A stretch of DNA of 64,000 nt from Treponema sp. (GTDB taxonomy: Bacteria; Spirochaetota; Spirochaetia; Treponematales; Treponemataceae): the NCBI GenBank assembly GCA_016286365.1, contig JAEESN010000005.1, positions 1 through 64,000 on the forward strand. The letters run 5' to 3'. The number at the start of each line of letters is the position of its first letter. Positions within the stretch are counted from its first letter, which is position 1. The translations under genes and the position numbers were made by a program. Below, one piece after another: positions 19,340 through 29,729 of the stretch. Below the pieces are notes generated by a model, which made no database searches, was not told the DNA's origin, and saw nothing but the letters and a program-made list of their open reading frames with translations.

Positions 19340-20605
19340 TTACTTCCGGTACGACTTAAGAATTTCATCTAACTGTTTATTCAATCTTTCAATTTCTGCC
19401 CTGTCTACGTTTTCTCCGTCATCTTCAAGTGCAGCAATTTTATCGAGGAGCTTCTGGATATCTTCTTTTGAGTATTCAGGCTTTTTCTGAGAGTAATCTG
19501 TTACAGTCTCCGAAGGTTTCTGAACGCTTGAGCTATCTTCTTTTGGCTCCTGAGGTTTATCAGTTTTTTCCTGAGGTTTTGCAGTGGTGTCCGGTTTTGA
19601 GGTTTTATCATTTAACTTTTCATCAGAAGACTTTGTGTTATCTGCTACATCCGGCGGATTATCCTTATCACCTTCACCAAAAATATATTTTCCCTGAGGT
19701 TCATCTTTTCCTAAAGCTGTACAGATATAAAATACATCATCAGCACTGTTTTCAGGAGCAATCTTCTTAGACTTCCAGATAACGCCAACGGCAGAATTGT
19801 TATATGCTAAAACTGTATCGAATGCACGGTAAGAAAGCATATCTGGTTCCCAGTATTTTGTATCGAGTGTTGAATAATTTGCCAAAGCAAGCATTTCTAC
19901 AGGACTTACACCCTTACCCGAGAAAACAAACTGCATCGAAGCATTTGCATTTTTAGAAGTAAACCAGAGTGAATCAGATTTTTTATTGTACTGAACTTCG
20001 TTTTTAACCGGAGCATCTTTTGAATCATAAAAATGATGTCTGTCTGTTTCGCCAAGGATTGTATCGAAAACTGCCTTGAGCTGAAAATCAGCTTTTTTAC
20101 TTCCCGTATTTTCCACATGTGCCGTAATCTTTACTGAATCAAAACCCTTATAAGAAGGATTAGGACAGACACACTGGAAAGTAATAAATACATCTGCAAG
20201 CTTTTCGATTGAATAAAGAACCTGCATTCCGTTTTCAATTTTTCTGCACGCTGTATCTACACATGAATCTTCGTTTAATTTTATGATTCTCTTTCCGGAT
20301 TTTAAATAAAACGAAGTTGTAATATATTCATTCGAAGTAGAAAAACATGGGATTGTCTTTCCAAACTCATCGATGATTGCAATATTAAAAGTTCCTATAT
20401 TCTTTTTTGCACGAAGTCTTATTGAGCCGAAAGTTGCATCAACATTTTTAGAACCTTTTTTAATCCAGTCTTTTCCATACTGAATTTTATTTGCATCTTT
20501 AGTCTCTTCTTCCAGAGGAATAACCTTGTTTTTAGAAGCGCATGAAACAGCAGAAACAAGCAGACATATTCCAAAAATAATTCCAATCTTCTTAATCAGT
20601 TTCAT
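19340..20605 (-). CDS. Hypothetical lipoprotein with acidic/proline-rich C-terminus
   Basis: Lipobox VSAVSC; low-complexity KPDTTAKPQEKTDKPQEPKEDSS linker. Confidence 0.6.
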   Translation of the reverse strand: MKLIKKIGIIFGICLLVSAVSCASKNKVIPLEEETKDANKIQYGKDWIKKGSKNVDATFGSIRLRAKKNIGTFNIAIIDEFGKTIPCFSTSNEYITTSFYLKSGKRIIKLNEDSCVDTACRKIENGMQVLYSIEKLADVFITFQCVCPNPSYKGFDSVKITAHVENTGSKKADFQLKAVFDTILGETDRHHFYDSKDAPVKNEVQYNKKSDSLWFTSKNANASMQFVFSGKGVSPVEMLALANYSTLDTKYWEPDMLSYRAFDTVLAYNNSAVGVIWKSKKIAPENSADDVFYICTALGKDEPQGKYIFGEGDKDNPPDVADNTKSSDEKLNDKTSKPDTTAKPQEKTDKPQEPKEDSSSVQKPSETVTDYSQKKPEYSKEDIQKLLDKIAALEDDGENVDRAEIERLNKQLDEILKSYRK

Positions 20606-20615
20606 AACTTCCCCC

Positions 20616-21545
20616 TTACTCATCTATAAGCTGCTGAACAACCTGAGCTTTCTGCTTAAGACGACGGATTTCTTCTTCCTTTCTTTCTTTTTCTGCCATA
20701 GCTGCCATTTCCTGAGCTTTAATTCTCTGCTCTTCTTCTGCCTGTTTCTGGGCAAGAGCGGCATCTGACTGAGCCTGAAGGATTTTTAATTCCGCAATCT
20801 GTCTTTCTAAATCAGCAATCTGTTCTTCGAGTTCCTTGTTCTTCTGCTGATAATCAACAAGTTTTTCCCTTGTGATTGAATCTGAATTGTAAAGCTTGAG
20901 CTGTTTTTCGTATTCTTCTTTTGCTGCAAGATATTCTTCGCCAGTCTGTTTTAATAAATAAAGAAGCTTTTCTTCGCGTGACCTTTGGGCAATGCTTTCG
21001 AGCCTGTACTGTGCGGCAGAAACTTTTTCGGAAGAAGGATACTGAGTCACAATCCTTTCGTAGATATCTTCTGCCTGATCAAACTTGTAGCCTGCGTATA
21101 ATGATTCTGCTATATAAAAAAGAGCCGAAGGATATAATTCGTGACCTTCGTTTTTATGACAGAAATCGCTTAAGGTAACAATTGCCTTTTCGTATTCGCC
21201 AAGGCTGTATAAGAGTTTTCCCTTTGTGTAAAGGATTCTCTGAGTATATAAAGATTTTGAAAAAGAATTCAAAAATGAATCACAATCGCTTAAAGCAGCC
21301 TTATTATTGCCTGCATAGATTTCTGCCATGATGAGCATGTAGTTTGTATCTGCCGTATCAAAAGCGGGATCTGTTACAGTCTGTCTTAATAAAAATACTG
21401 CAGTCTCCCATTCTCCCCTTGAAAAGGCAGAACATCCCTGCTGATAAGCTGTTGCTGTAGGATTCTGCTTCTTTGGAGCACCCGGTAAGGTAAAACAAAG
21501 AGAAGCAATCAATAAACACAATGAAAATCTAGAAATCTTTTTCAT
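20616..21545 (-). CDS. TPR protein with C-terminal coiled coil
   Basis: Signal peptide, TPR-like repeats and a long heptad region (LEEQIADLERQIAELKILQ). Confidence 0.65.
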   Translation of the reverse strand: MKKISRFSLCLLIASLCFTLPGAPKKQNPTATAYQQGCSAFSRGEWETAVFLLRQTVTDPAFDTADTNYMLIMAEIYAGNNKAALSDCDSFLNSFSKSLYTQRILYTKGKLLYSLGEYEKAIVTLSDFCHKNEGHELYPSALFYIAESLYAGYKFDQAEDIYERIVTQYPSSEKVSAAQYRLESIAQRSREEKLLYLLKQTGEEYLAAKEEYEKQLKLYNSDSITREKLVDYQQKNKELEEQIADLERQIAELKILQAQSDAALAQKQAEEEQRIKAQEMAAMAEKERKEEEIRRLKQKAQVVQQLIDE

Positions 21546-21559
21546 AAGACTCCCCTGTT

Positions 21560-22192
21560 TTAATAATTCCAGTTGAGTTCCCCGTTAAAGAACGAAGAGC
21601 CTGAAACTACGATATCTGTTCCTGCCTTTACAACAGTATCGAGGGTTTTAGAATTAACACCGCCGTCTACAGAAATCAGATATTTATATTTCTTTTCTTC
21701 CCTTATGTGCTTAAGTTCCGAAACTTTTTCTACGCAGGAAGGGATAATTGTCTGTCCACCCCAGCCGGGATTAACAGTCATTATTAATATAATATCGGCA
21801 CATTCTAAGATTTCCGATAACACAGAAACAGGTGTTGCGGGACAAATTGCTATTCCGGCCTTTTTCCCTGCCTGATGTATCTGTTGAATGATTCTGTGAG
21901 CGTGATTAGTTGCTTCGTAATGAAAAGTAATCCAGTCTGCACCGCTTTTTATAAATGATTCAATCTGAGTCTCCGGCTTTTGAACCATAAGGTGAACATC
22001 AAAAGGAAGCTTTGTTAAAGAACGTATAGAACGGATAACAGGCTGACCGTAAGTAATCTCCGGTACAAACTGACCATCCATTACATCGATGTGTACGGCT
22101 TTTCCGCCGCTTTTTTCTATTTTTGATATGGCAGCCCCAAGATTAGAGAAATCTGCTGAAAGTAAAGAAGGTGCTAATGTTAAACTACTCAT
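21560..22192 (-). CDS. rpe: Ribulose-phosphate 3-epimerase
   Basis: APSLLSADFSNLG, HIDVMDGQFVPEITYG, DIILIMTVNPGWGGQ, VDGGVN. Confidence 0.96.
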   Translation of the reverse strand: MSSLTLAPSLLSADFSNLGAAISKIEKSGGKAVHIDVMDGQFVPEITYGQPVIRSIRSLTKLPFDVHLMVQKPETQIESFIKSGADWITFHYEATNHAHRIIQQIHQAGKKAGIAICPATPVSVLSEILECADIILIMTVNPGWGGQTIIPSCVEKVSELKHIREEKKYKYLISVDGGVNSKTLDTVVKAGTDIVVSGSSFFNGELNWNY

Positions 22193-22359
22193 ATTGTTCT
22201 ATATTATCAAATATTATTCCAATTTACAACAAATTATTATTAAAAATATTACTTGACAGATTAAAATATTCGGTGTATATATTTTGCTCCAATTTTTCCA
22301 AATTTTCATAATCTTTATTGATTAAATCATCAATCTTTTATATAGTTAGATTAAGGATC

Positions 22360-23292
22360 ATGGAAATTCAGACAGAAACCGAATTAAGACAAGCTCTCAA
22401 ATTTCTTGAAGAAGGAAATCCTGTTCAGGCACACCAGACAATCGGAAAGCTTTTTGAACGAGACCTTGAATGCCGGGAACTGAGCTACGCAAACCGGTGC
22501 TGTGTTTTCTGGATTGATACCATAAAAAGATTAAAAGAAATTTCTGATCCCTTTGAACAGGGTGTAAAACTCATTCAGGAATGGAAATCCTTTCAATCTT
22601 TTTTGAGCCGTGAAAAAATTGTCTACGAGCCTGCCCTATACTCGGTGCAGAAGGGCTTTTTTACAATGACTCTAAGGCATTTTACAGCTCTGTTTGATGA
22701 AAAGGATCCTCAGAGAAAGGCAGAAATATATAAAAATGCCGGAATCTGTTACAAAAAAACAGGCGACTTTGAAAATGCCCGTGTCTGCCTTTCGGAAGCA
22801 AACAGCATCTGTCCTCAGATTGCTTCTGTAATTGCCGAACTTGCAGACTGCTACTCCCTCTGCGGAGAAGAAAGACCGGGTAAGGTACTGTTCCGCGAAG
22901 CTTTCTTTATTGATCCCGAAAAAATCGATATTGAAAACCTGGATTCAGAATTGATTAAGTGCCTGATTAAAAAAACCGCAGAAAAAGGTTTTACAGGAAA
23001 GATTCTTCAGCTGTGGATGCCTGTTTACGGAGTACTCACCGGTATTCTTAATGTAAGACGGGTTTTATCGGCTCAAGAGGTAGGCAGATTAAAACAGAAT
23101 ATTTATGCGATGGAAAATGAATACAAAGATCCTTCGTGCAATGCAGATGTTTTAACGCCGCGACTTTTGAATAATTATTTTTGGCTTATTGATCACTATG
23201 TGCTTACACACGAAAACGTACATAAAATCAATGAGATATTATTAAAGATAAAAATTCTGGATTCTAACATCTACGCTATATACGTAAAATAA
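22360..23292 (+). CDS. Hypothetical TPR-like protein upstream of greA
   Basis: Helical repeats (NAGICYKKTGDFENARVCLSEANSICPQ). Start 22360 (MEIQTETELRQ) preferred to 22318. Confidence 0.6.
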   Translation: MEIQTETELRQALKFLEEGNPVQAHQTIGKLFERDLECRELSYANRCCVFWIDTIKRLKEISDPFEQGVKLIQEWKSFQSFLSREKIVYEPALYSVQKGFFTMTLRHFTALFDEKDPQRKAEIYKNAGICYKKTGDFENARVCLSEANSICPQIASVIAELADCYSLCGEERPGKVLFREAFFIDPEKIDIENLDSELIKCLIKKTAEKGFTGKILQLWMPVYGVLTGILNVRRVLSAQEVGRLKQNIYAMENEYKDPSCNADVLTPRLLNNYFWLIDHYVLTHENVHKINEILLKIKILDSNIYAIYVK

Positions 23293-23338
23293 AATCCGGG
23301 TTTATAAACGGCAGGATAATAATTAACAGGAGATTTCT

Positions 23339-26035
23339 ATGTCAGAAAATTTAGTACAGTCAGTTCAGGATATGCTCAAGGAAGAAACCTGGACACGCGC
23401 AACAATCAGTAATTACACTCAGAACAACCTTAAGGAACTCACAGCTATTGTTGACGAAGCACGCAATCAGAATTGTGTAAATGAACTTTTAGATATCTGT
23501 AATGAGCATCTGGCACATTCAAAAGACAGTATCATTGCTCTTTATCTTTCGGGAATCTTCTCTCTCCAGAAGGGTGGAATCGATAACCAGTCTCTGGAAA
23601 TCCTTGTAGACATCTTCCAGAAAAACCACAAGGAATCAATTGTTAATTATCTTTGCGAAAACATCCTTGCCGACGATCCAAACAATAAGTTTGCTTTAAG
23701 AACACTCGCAGATTCTTATCTTGCAGACAACAACGAAAAAGTATGGGAATTATATACAACCCTCGTAAAGATTGATTTTACAGAAGCTGAACTTGCTAAA
23801 ACTCTTGCAGAACATTTTGATGCAGAAGGAAACAAGGAACAGGCAATCGAATATTACAAGAAGGCAATCTTACGCTTTATAAACAACGACAATTATGCTG
23901 CATGTAAAGATATCTGGACAAAACTCGTTCAGGAAATCCCTTCCGAAATCGAATTCTTCCAGCTTTTACGCAGAAAAATCTCTAAAAAATTCAGTGAATT
24001 AAAAACAACTACCCTCATGCAGGAACTTTACAACTGGTACAAGGACAATGCAAAATGGGATGTTGCAATCGATATTCTTAAACAGAACCTTGAAGTTGAA
24101 CCAAAAGACACATGGGCAAGAAAAGAACTTGCTGACTGTTACAAGGCAAAATATGCAGGACACAGTCACCTTGATGAATACATCAGTTCTTCAAACCTTA
24201 CACAGAATTTCCGTAACGTATTCGAAGCCATCAACGACTTTGAAAAACACATCGCTTTCGACAAGGGATGCTTTGTATTCCACAGAAACTGGGGTGTTGG
24301 TAAAATCGCCAAGCTCGAAAAAGATACCCTCAAAATCAACTTTGGAAAGAGAAACGGTATTCACGACATGTCATTAAAGATGGCAGTTACAGCTTTACAG
24401 CCACTTTCAAAAGATCACATCTGGGTACTCAAGGCTACAACTTCTAAAGACGAACTTGCTAAAAAAATCAAGGCAGATAAAAAATGGGCTTTACAGACAA
24501 TCATCAAGAGCTTTGACAACAACTGTGACTTTAAGCGCATTAAGGCAGAACTTGTTCCTGTAATCCTTACACCGGGTGAATGGACAAGCTGGAATACTGC
24601 TGCTAAAAAACTCCTGGAAACAGATGCAACTTTCGGAGTTAATCCAAACGACATCAACATCTACATGGTTCGCGAAAACGAAATCAGCCCTGAAGAAAAA
24701 CTCTCTAACGAATTTAAGGCACAGAAACAGTTCTTCGCAAGAATCGATATTTTGATGAAGTTCTTAAACAATGACCTTACAGATAAATCAAGTGAACTCT
24801 TTGCAGAAATGTATTCATACTTCACAAATTATCTTAAGACAATCACAAAGGTTAACGAACAGGTTATTGCTTCTTACCTCGTAGTTAAAAAGCTTTCTGC
24901 AATGGACAAACAGTTCAACTTCCCTATCAGAGAAACATTTGCAGAACTTTATTCTAAGATTGAAAATCCAAAAGCAATTTACAACGAATTAAAAGATACA
25001 AAAAATACAAGCCTCAAAAAGGACTTCCTTGATGCAATCAAGATGCTTCCGGACTGGAACGTTCAGTATGTAAAACTCTTCCCTACTGTTCTTGATGAAT
25101 CATTAATCGATGACCTTGTAAAAGGCGGCTTTACTTCCGATGTAGAAAAGCTTGTTAAGACAAGTTTTGAATCTTACAAAGATTACCGCGAAACTATCCT
25201 CTTCTTCTTTAAGAATTGTCAGAATAAAGAATGGTTCAAATCTGCTAAAGTTGATTTTGAAGATCAGCTTATTGCCCTCATCAATCTTATTGAACTTACA
25301 TTCCGCGAAATCAACAATCACGTTAATTCTACAGACAACAAGAAGATTAATAAAAACGCAACAGACCTTCTCTTTACAGACAAGGCATTGTTCAAATATC
25401 TTGCTGATCAGGACGAAAAGACTGTTAAAAAGCTTTACACACTCATCGACGATATTCCTGATATTGACCCTTCTTATAAGGCACAGACACGTAACAAGAT
25501 TCTCGAGAAATTCCCTGACTTCAAATTCCGTGTTTCAGAAGAAAAGAGTTCAAAACCAAAGGGAATGCTCGTTACAGCTGCAAAGCTTGCAGAAAAGAAA
25601 GCAGAACTCGAAAACATTCAGAACGTTCTTATTCCACAGAACGCAAAGGATGTTGCAGATGCACGTGCAAAGGGCGACTTGAAGGAAAACGCAGAATACA
25701 AAGCAGCAAAGGAAGAACAGCACATGCTCAACCTTTCACTTACAAAGCTCCAGGAAGAACTCAACCGCGCTACAGTATTCGATCCTACAACAAGTACAAC
25801 AGCAATCGTTTCTTTTGCTACAATCGTTACACTCGAAGATACAGAAACAAAAAATACTGTTACTTACACAGTTCTTGGTCCTTGGGAATCTGATCCTGAA
25901 AACAACATCATTTCTTACATGTCACCAATCGGAAATGCAATCATGGATAAAAAGGTTGATGACACATGTTCATTCACAGTTAATGAGCACAAATATAATT
26001 ATGTTGTAAAGGAAATCAAAAAGGCTAAGATTTAG
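23339..26035 (+). CDS. greA: GreA-type transcription elongation factor with long N-terminal helical-repeat extension
   Basis: C-terminal GreA coiled coil and domain (NVLIPQNAKDVADARAKGDLKENAEYKAAKEEQHMLNLSLTKLQEEL ... VTYTVLGPWESDPENNIISYMSPIGNAIMDKKV) after ~700 aa. Confidence 0.88.
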   Translation: MSENLVQSVQDMLKEETWTRATISNYTQNNLKELTAIVDEARNQNCVNELLDICNEHLAHSKDSIIALYLSGIFSLQKGGIDNQSLEILVDIFQKNHKESIVNYLCENILADDPNNKFALRTLADSYLADNNEKVWELYTTLVKIDFTEAELAKTLAEHFDAEGNKEQAIEYYKKAILRFINNDNYAACKDIWTKLVQEIPSEIEFFQLLRRKISKKFSELKTTTLMQELYNWYKDNAKWDVAIDILKQNLEVEPKDTWARKELADCYKAKYAGHSHLDEYISSSNLTQNFRNVFEAINDFEKHIAFDKGCFVFHRNWGVGKIAKLEKDTLKINFGKRNGIHDMSLKMAVTALQPLSKDHIWVLKATTSKDELAKKIKADKKWALQTIIKSFDNNCDFKRIKAELVPVILTPGEWTSWNTAAKKLLETDATFGVNPNDINIYMVRENEISPEEKLSNEFKAQKQFFARIDILMKFLNNDLTDKSSELFAEMYSYFTNYLKTITKVNEQVIASYLVVKKLSAMDKQFNFPIRETFAELYSKIENPKAIYNELKDTKNTSLKKDFLDAIKMLPDWNVQYVKLFPTVLDESLIDDLVKGGFTSDVEKLVKTSFESYKDYRETILFFFKNCQNKEWFKSAKVDFEDQLIALINLIELTFREINNHVNSTDNKKINKNATDLLFTDKALFKYLADQDEKTVKKLYTLIDDIPDIDPSYKAQTRNKILEKFPDFKFRVSEEKSSKPKGMLVTAAKLAEKKAELENIQNVLIPQNAKDVADARAKGDLKENAEYKAAKEEQHMLNLSLTKLQEELNRATVFDPTTSTTAIVSFATIVTLEDTETKNTVTYTVLGPWESDPENNIISYMSPIGNAIMDKKVDDTCSFTVNEHKYNYVVKEIKKAKI

Positions 26036-26076
26036 TCAAAAAGGAGATTAAATCTCCTTACAGCTGAAAAAAAAGA

Positions 26077-26126
26077 GGCAGTCTTTTAAGTGTATTCAAA
26101 CTCGCTTTAAGACTGCCCTTTTATTT
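26077..26126 (+). terminator. Probable terminator after greA
   Basis: ggcagtctt ... taagactgcc stem followed by ttttattttat. Confidence 0.65.
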
Positions 26127-26166
26127 TATAAGCAATATGGTTAACAAATTTATTGCAACAACTCTC

Positions 26167-26889
26167 TTACAATAAATCTTCTTTCCAGTTTTCGATGATT
26201 CGAACTCCGCTCGAAGTTCCAAGTCTGTTTGCTCCGGCTTTAATCATTGTAGCTGCCATATTTGCAGTTCTTATACCACCAGAAGCTTTTACTCCCATAT
26301 CAGGACCTACAGTTTCCCTCATCAGCTTTACGTGATATTCGCTTGCTCCGTTTGGAAGCAATTTTCCGTCGATATCTTTTAAGGTTGCAAATCCGGTAGA
26401 AGTCTTAACAAAATCAGCTCCGGCTTTTTTTGCACAAAGACAGCAGTTTACGATTGTACTGTCGTCTAAAAGGCAGGTTTCTAATATTACCTTTACGATA
26501 ATATTCTTTCCATGTTTTTTACCTTCTTCGCGGCAGGTTTGTACAACTGTTGCAATATCGCTTCCGACAACAGAAAGGCGCCCGTCTCTGGCAGCACCAA
26601 TGTTTAATACCATGTCTATTTCGTCTGCACCGTTATCTATAGCGTCTTTTGCTTCAAGAGCTTTTGCACTTGTGGAATTAGCCCCAAGAGGAAAACCTAC
26701 GACTGTACAAACTTTAACTCCTGTATCTTTAAGAGCGCTTACAGCATAAGGCACGTAAACAGGATTAACGCATACAGAAGCAAAACTGTATTTAGCAGCT
26801 TCGTTACAAATCTGTTCTACATCCTTTACTCCGGCTTCGGGAAGTAAGATTGTGTGGTCTATATAAGATGCTATTTCTTTTTTTGTCAT
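26167..26889 (-). CDS. deoC: Deoxyribose-phosphate aldolase
   Basis: [70 protein letters not shown]. Confidence 0.96.
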   Translation of the reverse strand: MTKKEIASYIDHTILLPEAGVKDVEQICNEAAKYSFASVCVNPVYVPYAVSALKDTGVKVCTVVGFPLGANSTSAKALEAKDAIDNGADEIDMVLNIGAARDGRLSVVGSDIATVVQTCREEGKKHGKNIIVKVILETCLLDDSTIVNCCLCAKKAGADFVKTSTGFATLKDIDGKLLPNGASEYHVKLMRETVGPDMGVKASGGIRTANMAATMIKAGANRLGTSSGVRIIENWKEDLL

Positions 26890-26996
26890 ATAATCATTAT
26901 ATCAATCTGGTCCTTTTTTGTCTTGCGGAATTTACCTTTATACGTTAATATGTAGTCAATATTTTATTAGAGCAATATTTTATAGGAGACCAAAAC

Positions 26997-27167
26997 ATGG
27001 CATTTAAAATTACAGACCAGTGTGTAAACTGCGGAGCTTGTGAAGCAGATTGTCCTGTTTCTGCAATCGTAGAAGCTGACAATGCAAGAAAAATCGAAGC
27101 AGACAAATGTATCAGCTGCGGTTCTTGCGCTGCATCTTGCCCTGCAGAAGCTATTGTTGAAGAATAA
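26997..27167 (+). CDS. Small 2[4Fe-4S] ferredoxin (56 aa)
   Basis: MAFKITDQCVNCGACEADCPVSAIVEADNARKIEADKCISCGSCAASCPAEAIVEE; two CxxCxxCxxxC clusters. Too short for ORF track. Confidence 0.95.
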   Translation: MAFKITDQCVNCGACEADCPVSAIVEADNARKIEADKCISCGSCAASCPAEAIVEE

Positions 27168-27190
27168 TAAATACTTCGGGTTTGAAAAAA

Positions 27191-27226
27191 AGAGTCTGTC
27201 CCTAAAAAGATACGGCTCTTTTTTTT
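27191..27226 (+). terminator. Probable terminator after ferredoxin gene
   Basis: agagtc ... ggctct stem plus T run. Confidence 0.6.
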
Positions 27227-27247
27227 ATGCTGATTTAAGGTCCTTAA

Positions 27248-27484
27248 ATGAAAAATATTAATTCAAAACTGAAAAATCTTTTAATCATCCTCGTGGTTTT
27301 ATTCCTCTGCTTTCTTTGTTCCTTTGTGATTGTCTGGCCGCTTTGGAAATTCTCCACTTCCCTTCCAAAAGTTTATACCGCAGTTGTTTTAATCCTATTT
27401 TTTATCCTTGTGATATTTTTTATTGTACGAAAAATCCAGAAAAATAAAAAACTGAAGTCAAAAAAAACACTTAAAAATGAATGA
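27248..27484 (+). CDS. Small membrane protein, two predicted TM helices
   Basis: LLIILVVLFLCFLCSFVIVWPLW and VYTAVVLILFFILVIFFIV followed by a Lys-rich tail. Confidence 0.55.
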   Translation: MKNINSKLKNLLIILVVLFLCFLCSFVIVWPLWKFSTSLPKVYTAVVLILFFILVIFFIVRKIQKNKKLKSKKTLKNE

Positions 27485-27507
27485 TTAAATTCAGATAATA
27501 TAAAAAG

Positions 27508-28461
27508 ATGAAAAAATCAAAGTCCACAATCATATTGTTTTTATCTCTTTTTTTGATTCCGCTTCTGATGTCTCAGACAAAGTCATTTGTTATTTTCCGC
27601 GAGATTGAATTCCCGCTTGAACGAATGGCTAAAATCCCAAAATTAAATTCAAAAGATCAGATGTTCCGCGAATACAGTTATGCAGTAGAAGATAATTACA
27701 AAAACATTGTGAATAAAAAACCTGTGGACCTTTTCTTTTTTACATATACTGTTGAAGATGATTCAACTCTTTTAGAAATTGCTTCGCGCTGCAACATCAC
27801 TTACGATACAATTGCAACAATCAACAGGATGGAAAATATCACATCTTCGGTAAAAGGAAAAACATTAATTCTTCCAACAGCACCGGGGCTTTTTATAAAT
27901 AAAAATCAGACTGATAATGCTCTTGAAGTACTCCTCCACGAAGAATATTTTGATTCAATTACAGGGGGGACAACCCTTTATAACATCGGGAAAAATCAGT
28001 TCTTCTTTCTTTCAGATAAAAAATTTTCTCCTACAATACGCTCTTACTTCCTCGACGCAACTTTAAGCCTGCCAATCGAAAGAAAAAAGTTCTGGATATC
28101 TTCTGATTTTGGAAGAAGAAAGCAGCCTTTTACAGGTGAGTTCCAGAATCATAATGGAGTTGATTTAGCGGCCCCTACAGGAACACCGGTTCACGCAATA
28201 AAAGATGCAGTCGTAAAAAGCGCAGTAAAGGGAAACGCAACCTTTGGTAATTACATTGTACTTACACACGATAACGGCAAAATGACAAGCCTTTACGCAC
28301 ACCTTTCTAAAATTGATGTGGAGCCGGGACAGAGAGTAAGAAAAGGCGAAGTAATCGGAAAAGTCGGACAGACTGGAATGGCTACAGGACCACACCTTCA
28401 TTTTGAAATAAGACAGGGCGGAATTGCTCTAGACCCGGAAAGCAAATTAAGGTTAAAATAG
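27508..28461 (+). CDS. LysM/M23-family metallopeptidase
   Basis: LysM-like YTVEDDSTLLEIASRCNITYDTIATIN; M23 core NHNGVDLAAPTGTPVHAIKDAVV ... GQTGMATGPHLHFEIRQGG. Confidence 0.88.
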   Translation: MKKSKSTIILFLSLFLIPLLMSQTKSFVIFREIEFPLERMAKIPKLNSKDQMFREYSYAVEDNYKNIVNKKPVDLFFFTYTVEDDSTLLEIASRCNITYDTIATINRMENITSSVKGKTLILPTAPGLFINKNQTDNALEVLLHEEYFDSITGGTTLYNIGKNQFFFLSDKKFSPTIRSYFLDATLSLPIERKKFWISSDFGRRKQPFTGEFQNHNGVDLAAPTGTPVHAIKDAVVKSAVKGNATFGNYIVLTHDNGKMTSLYAHLSKIDVEPGQRVRKGEVIGKVGQTGMATGPHLHFEIRQGGIALDPESKLRLK

Positions 28462-28476
28462 ACCCATAGAGGTCTT

Positions 28477-29469
28477 ATGAACCACAAACTCAAAAAACTG
28501 ATTATTCTTTTTTTTGTTTTCCTCATCCCTTCATTTTCCTTATTTTCGGAAGATATAAGGATTAAAAATCTTCAGATAATCAATGTCGAACAGGATGCAA
28601 ACTTCGAAGCAACTGCAAAGCTTAATATAAACGACGCGCTTGTTATCTTTCTTCCCGAAACCCTGCAATACATAGACGGCCTTGAATTAAAATTCGAAAT
28701 CCCGGAAGAACTTGCAGTTCAGAAATCGGCATGTGAGTTTGCAATTTACGAAGGATTAAATCCCATTCCAAAATCAGGACAGATTGATTACTCGGGCGAA
28801 AAGATTTTCCGCGGAATCATTCCTTCTAAATTTTCGTGGATTGTACAGATTCCTTTTTCGAATCAGAATAATTTAAAGACTAATCAATATACGACAAAAA
28901 TCGGACAGGTTCCAAAACTCAAAGATCATTATATTTTTGTAAGACTCCATCAGCTTATTGCAAATCTTCCGCAGGCTGTAATGGAAGCAGACATCAGCAT
29001 AACAATAAGACCGATTCTTTCGCACAAGGGAAAATTTCTTTTGAACTTAAGCTGCCCCGACGAAAACATCGAAACCTGTACAATTTTCATAGACGATACC
29101 GCCTACAATATGGGCTCAATCAAAAACGGAATCTTTCTTGAATCAGGAATCCACAATGTTACAATAATTTCTGAATACTACAGAACCGAAGTTCGCACCA
29201 TAAGAATTGATATGGCAAAGCAGACGGAACTGAGCATCAGGATGAGGAGCATTGAACCAACACTGATTATAACGGCTCCGAACGGAATAAAGATTTATAT
29301 AGACGACGAAGTCTGCACAAGAATCGGGCAGGAATTTGTAATCCCCGAAGGTAAACATAAAATCCGCTTTAATATAGGGGACTATGAAGTTACAAGGACA
29401 ATCGCAATCGTAAAAGGTCGTACCTATAAGGCAAATATCTCGGTAGATTTACAGGTTTCCGAAGAATAA
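28477..29469 (+). CDS. Exported hypothetical protein, PEGA-like C-terminus
   Basis: Signal peptide; TLIITAPNGIKIYIDDEVCTRIGQEFVIPEGKHKIRFNIGDYEVTR resembles PEGA-type repeats. Confidence 0.55.
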   Translation: MNHKLKKLIILFFVFLIPSFSLFSEDIRIKNLQIINVEQDANFEATAKLNINDALVIFLPETLQYIDGLELKFEIPEELAVQKSACEFAIYEGLNPIPKSGQIDYSGEKIFRGIIPSKFSWIVQIPFSNQNNLKTNQYTTKIGQVPKLKDHYIFVRLHQLIANLPQAVMEADISITIRPILSHKGKFLLNLSCPDENIETCTIFIDDTAYNMGSIKNGIFLESGIHNVTIISEYYRTEVRTIRIDMAKQTELSIRMRSIEPTLIITAPNGIKIYIDDEVCTRIGQEFVIPEGKHKIRFNIGDYEVTRTIAIVKGRTYKANISVDLQVSEE

Positions 29470-29540
29470 AAGAATAAAAAGCGCAGAAACTCACAGGTTT
29501 TTCAAAAAAATATTCAAAAAAATAAATCAAGACGATTAAA

Positions 29541-29653
29541 GATTTCGGGGGGTACGGTCGATAATATATATATCGGGGGCATTTTCCCCTCCCACCCATG
29601 CTCCCGATTGCCTGATGGGCATGGCACGGTCTTAACCGTGCCTTTTTTTTTGT
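29541..29653 (+). ncRNA. Candidate structured small RNA or long leader ending in a terminator
   Basis: GC-rich patch in AT-rich intergenic DNA: cgata/tatcg and gggg/cccc hairpins, ccatg/catgg hairpin, then ggcacggt-ctta-accgtgcc and 11 T. Confidence 0.4.
29623..29653 (+). terminator. Strong rho-independent terminator
   Basis: ggcacggt-ctta-accgtgcc perfect 8-bp stem followed by an uninterrupted T run. Confidence 0.92.
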
Positions 29654-29729
29654 CCGAATCTTTTTTTCTTTTTTTATCATAATCTTCTATATATTGTATT
29701 TGTACATCAAAGATGATATAATTAATTTT

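Noticed and set aside
25152-25682. 176-aa plus-strand ORF
   Set aside because: Alternate frame inside greA; low-complexity Leu/Ser/Thr/Arg-rich translation.
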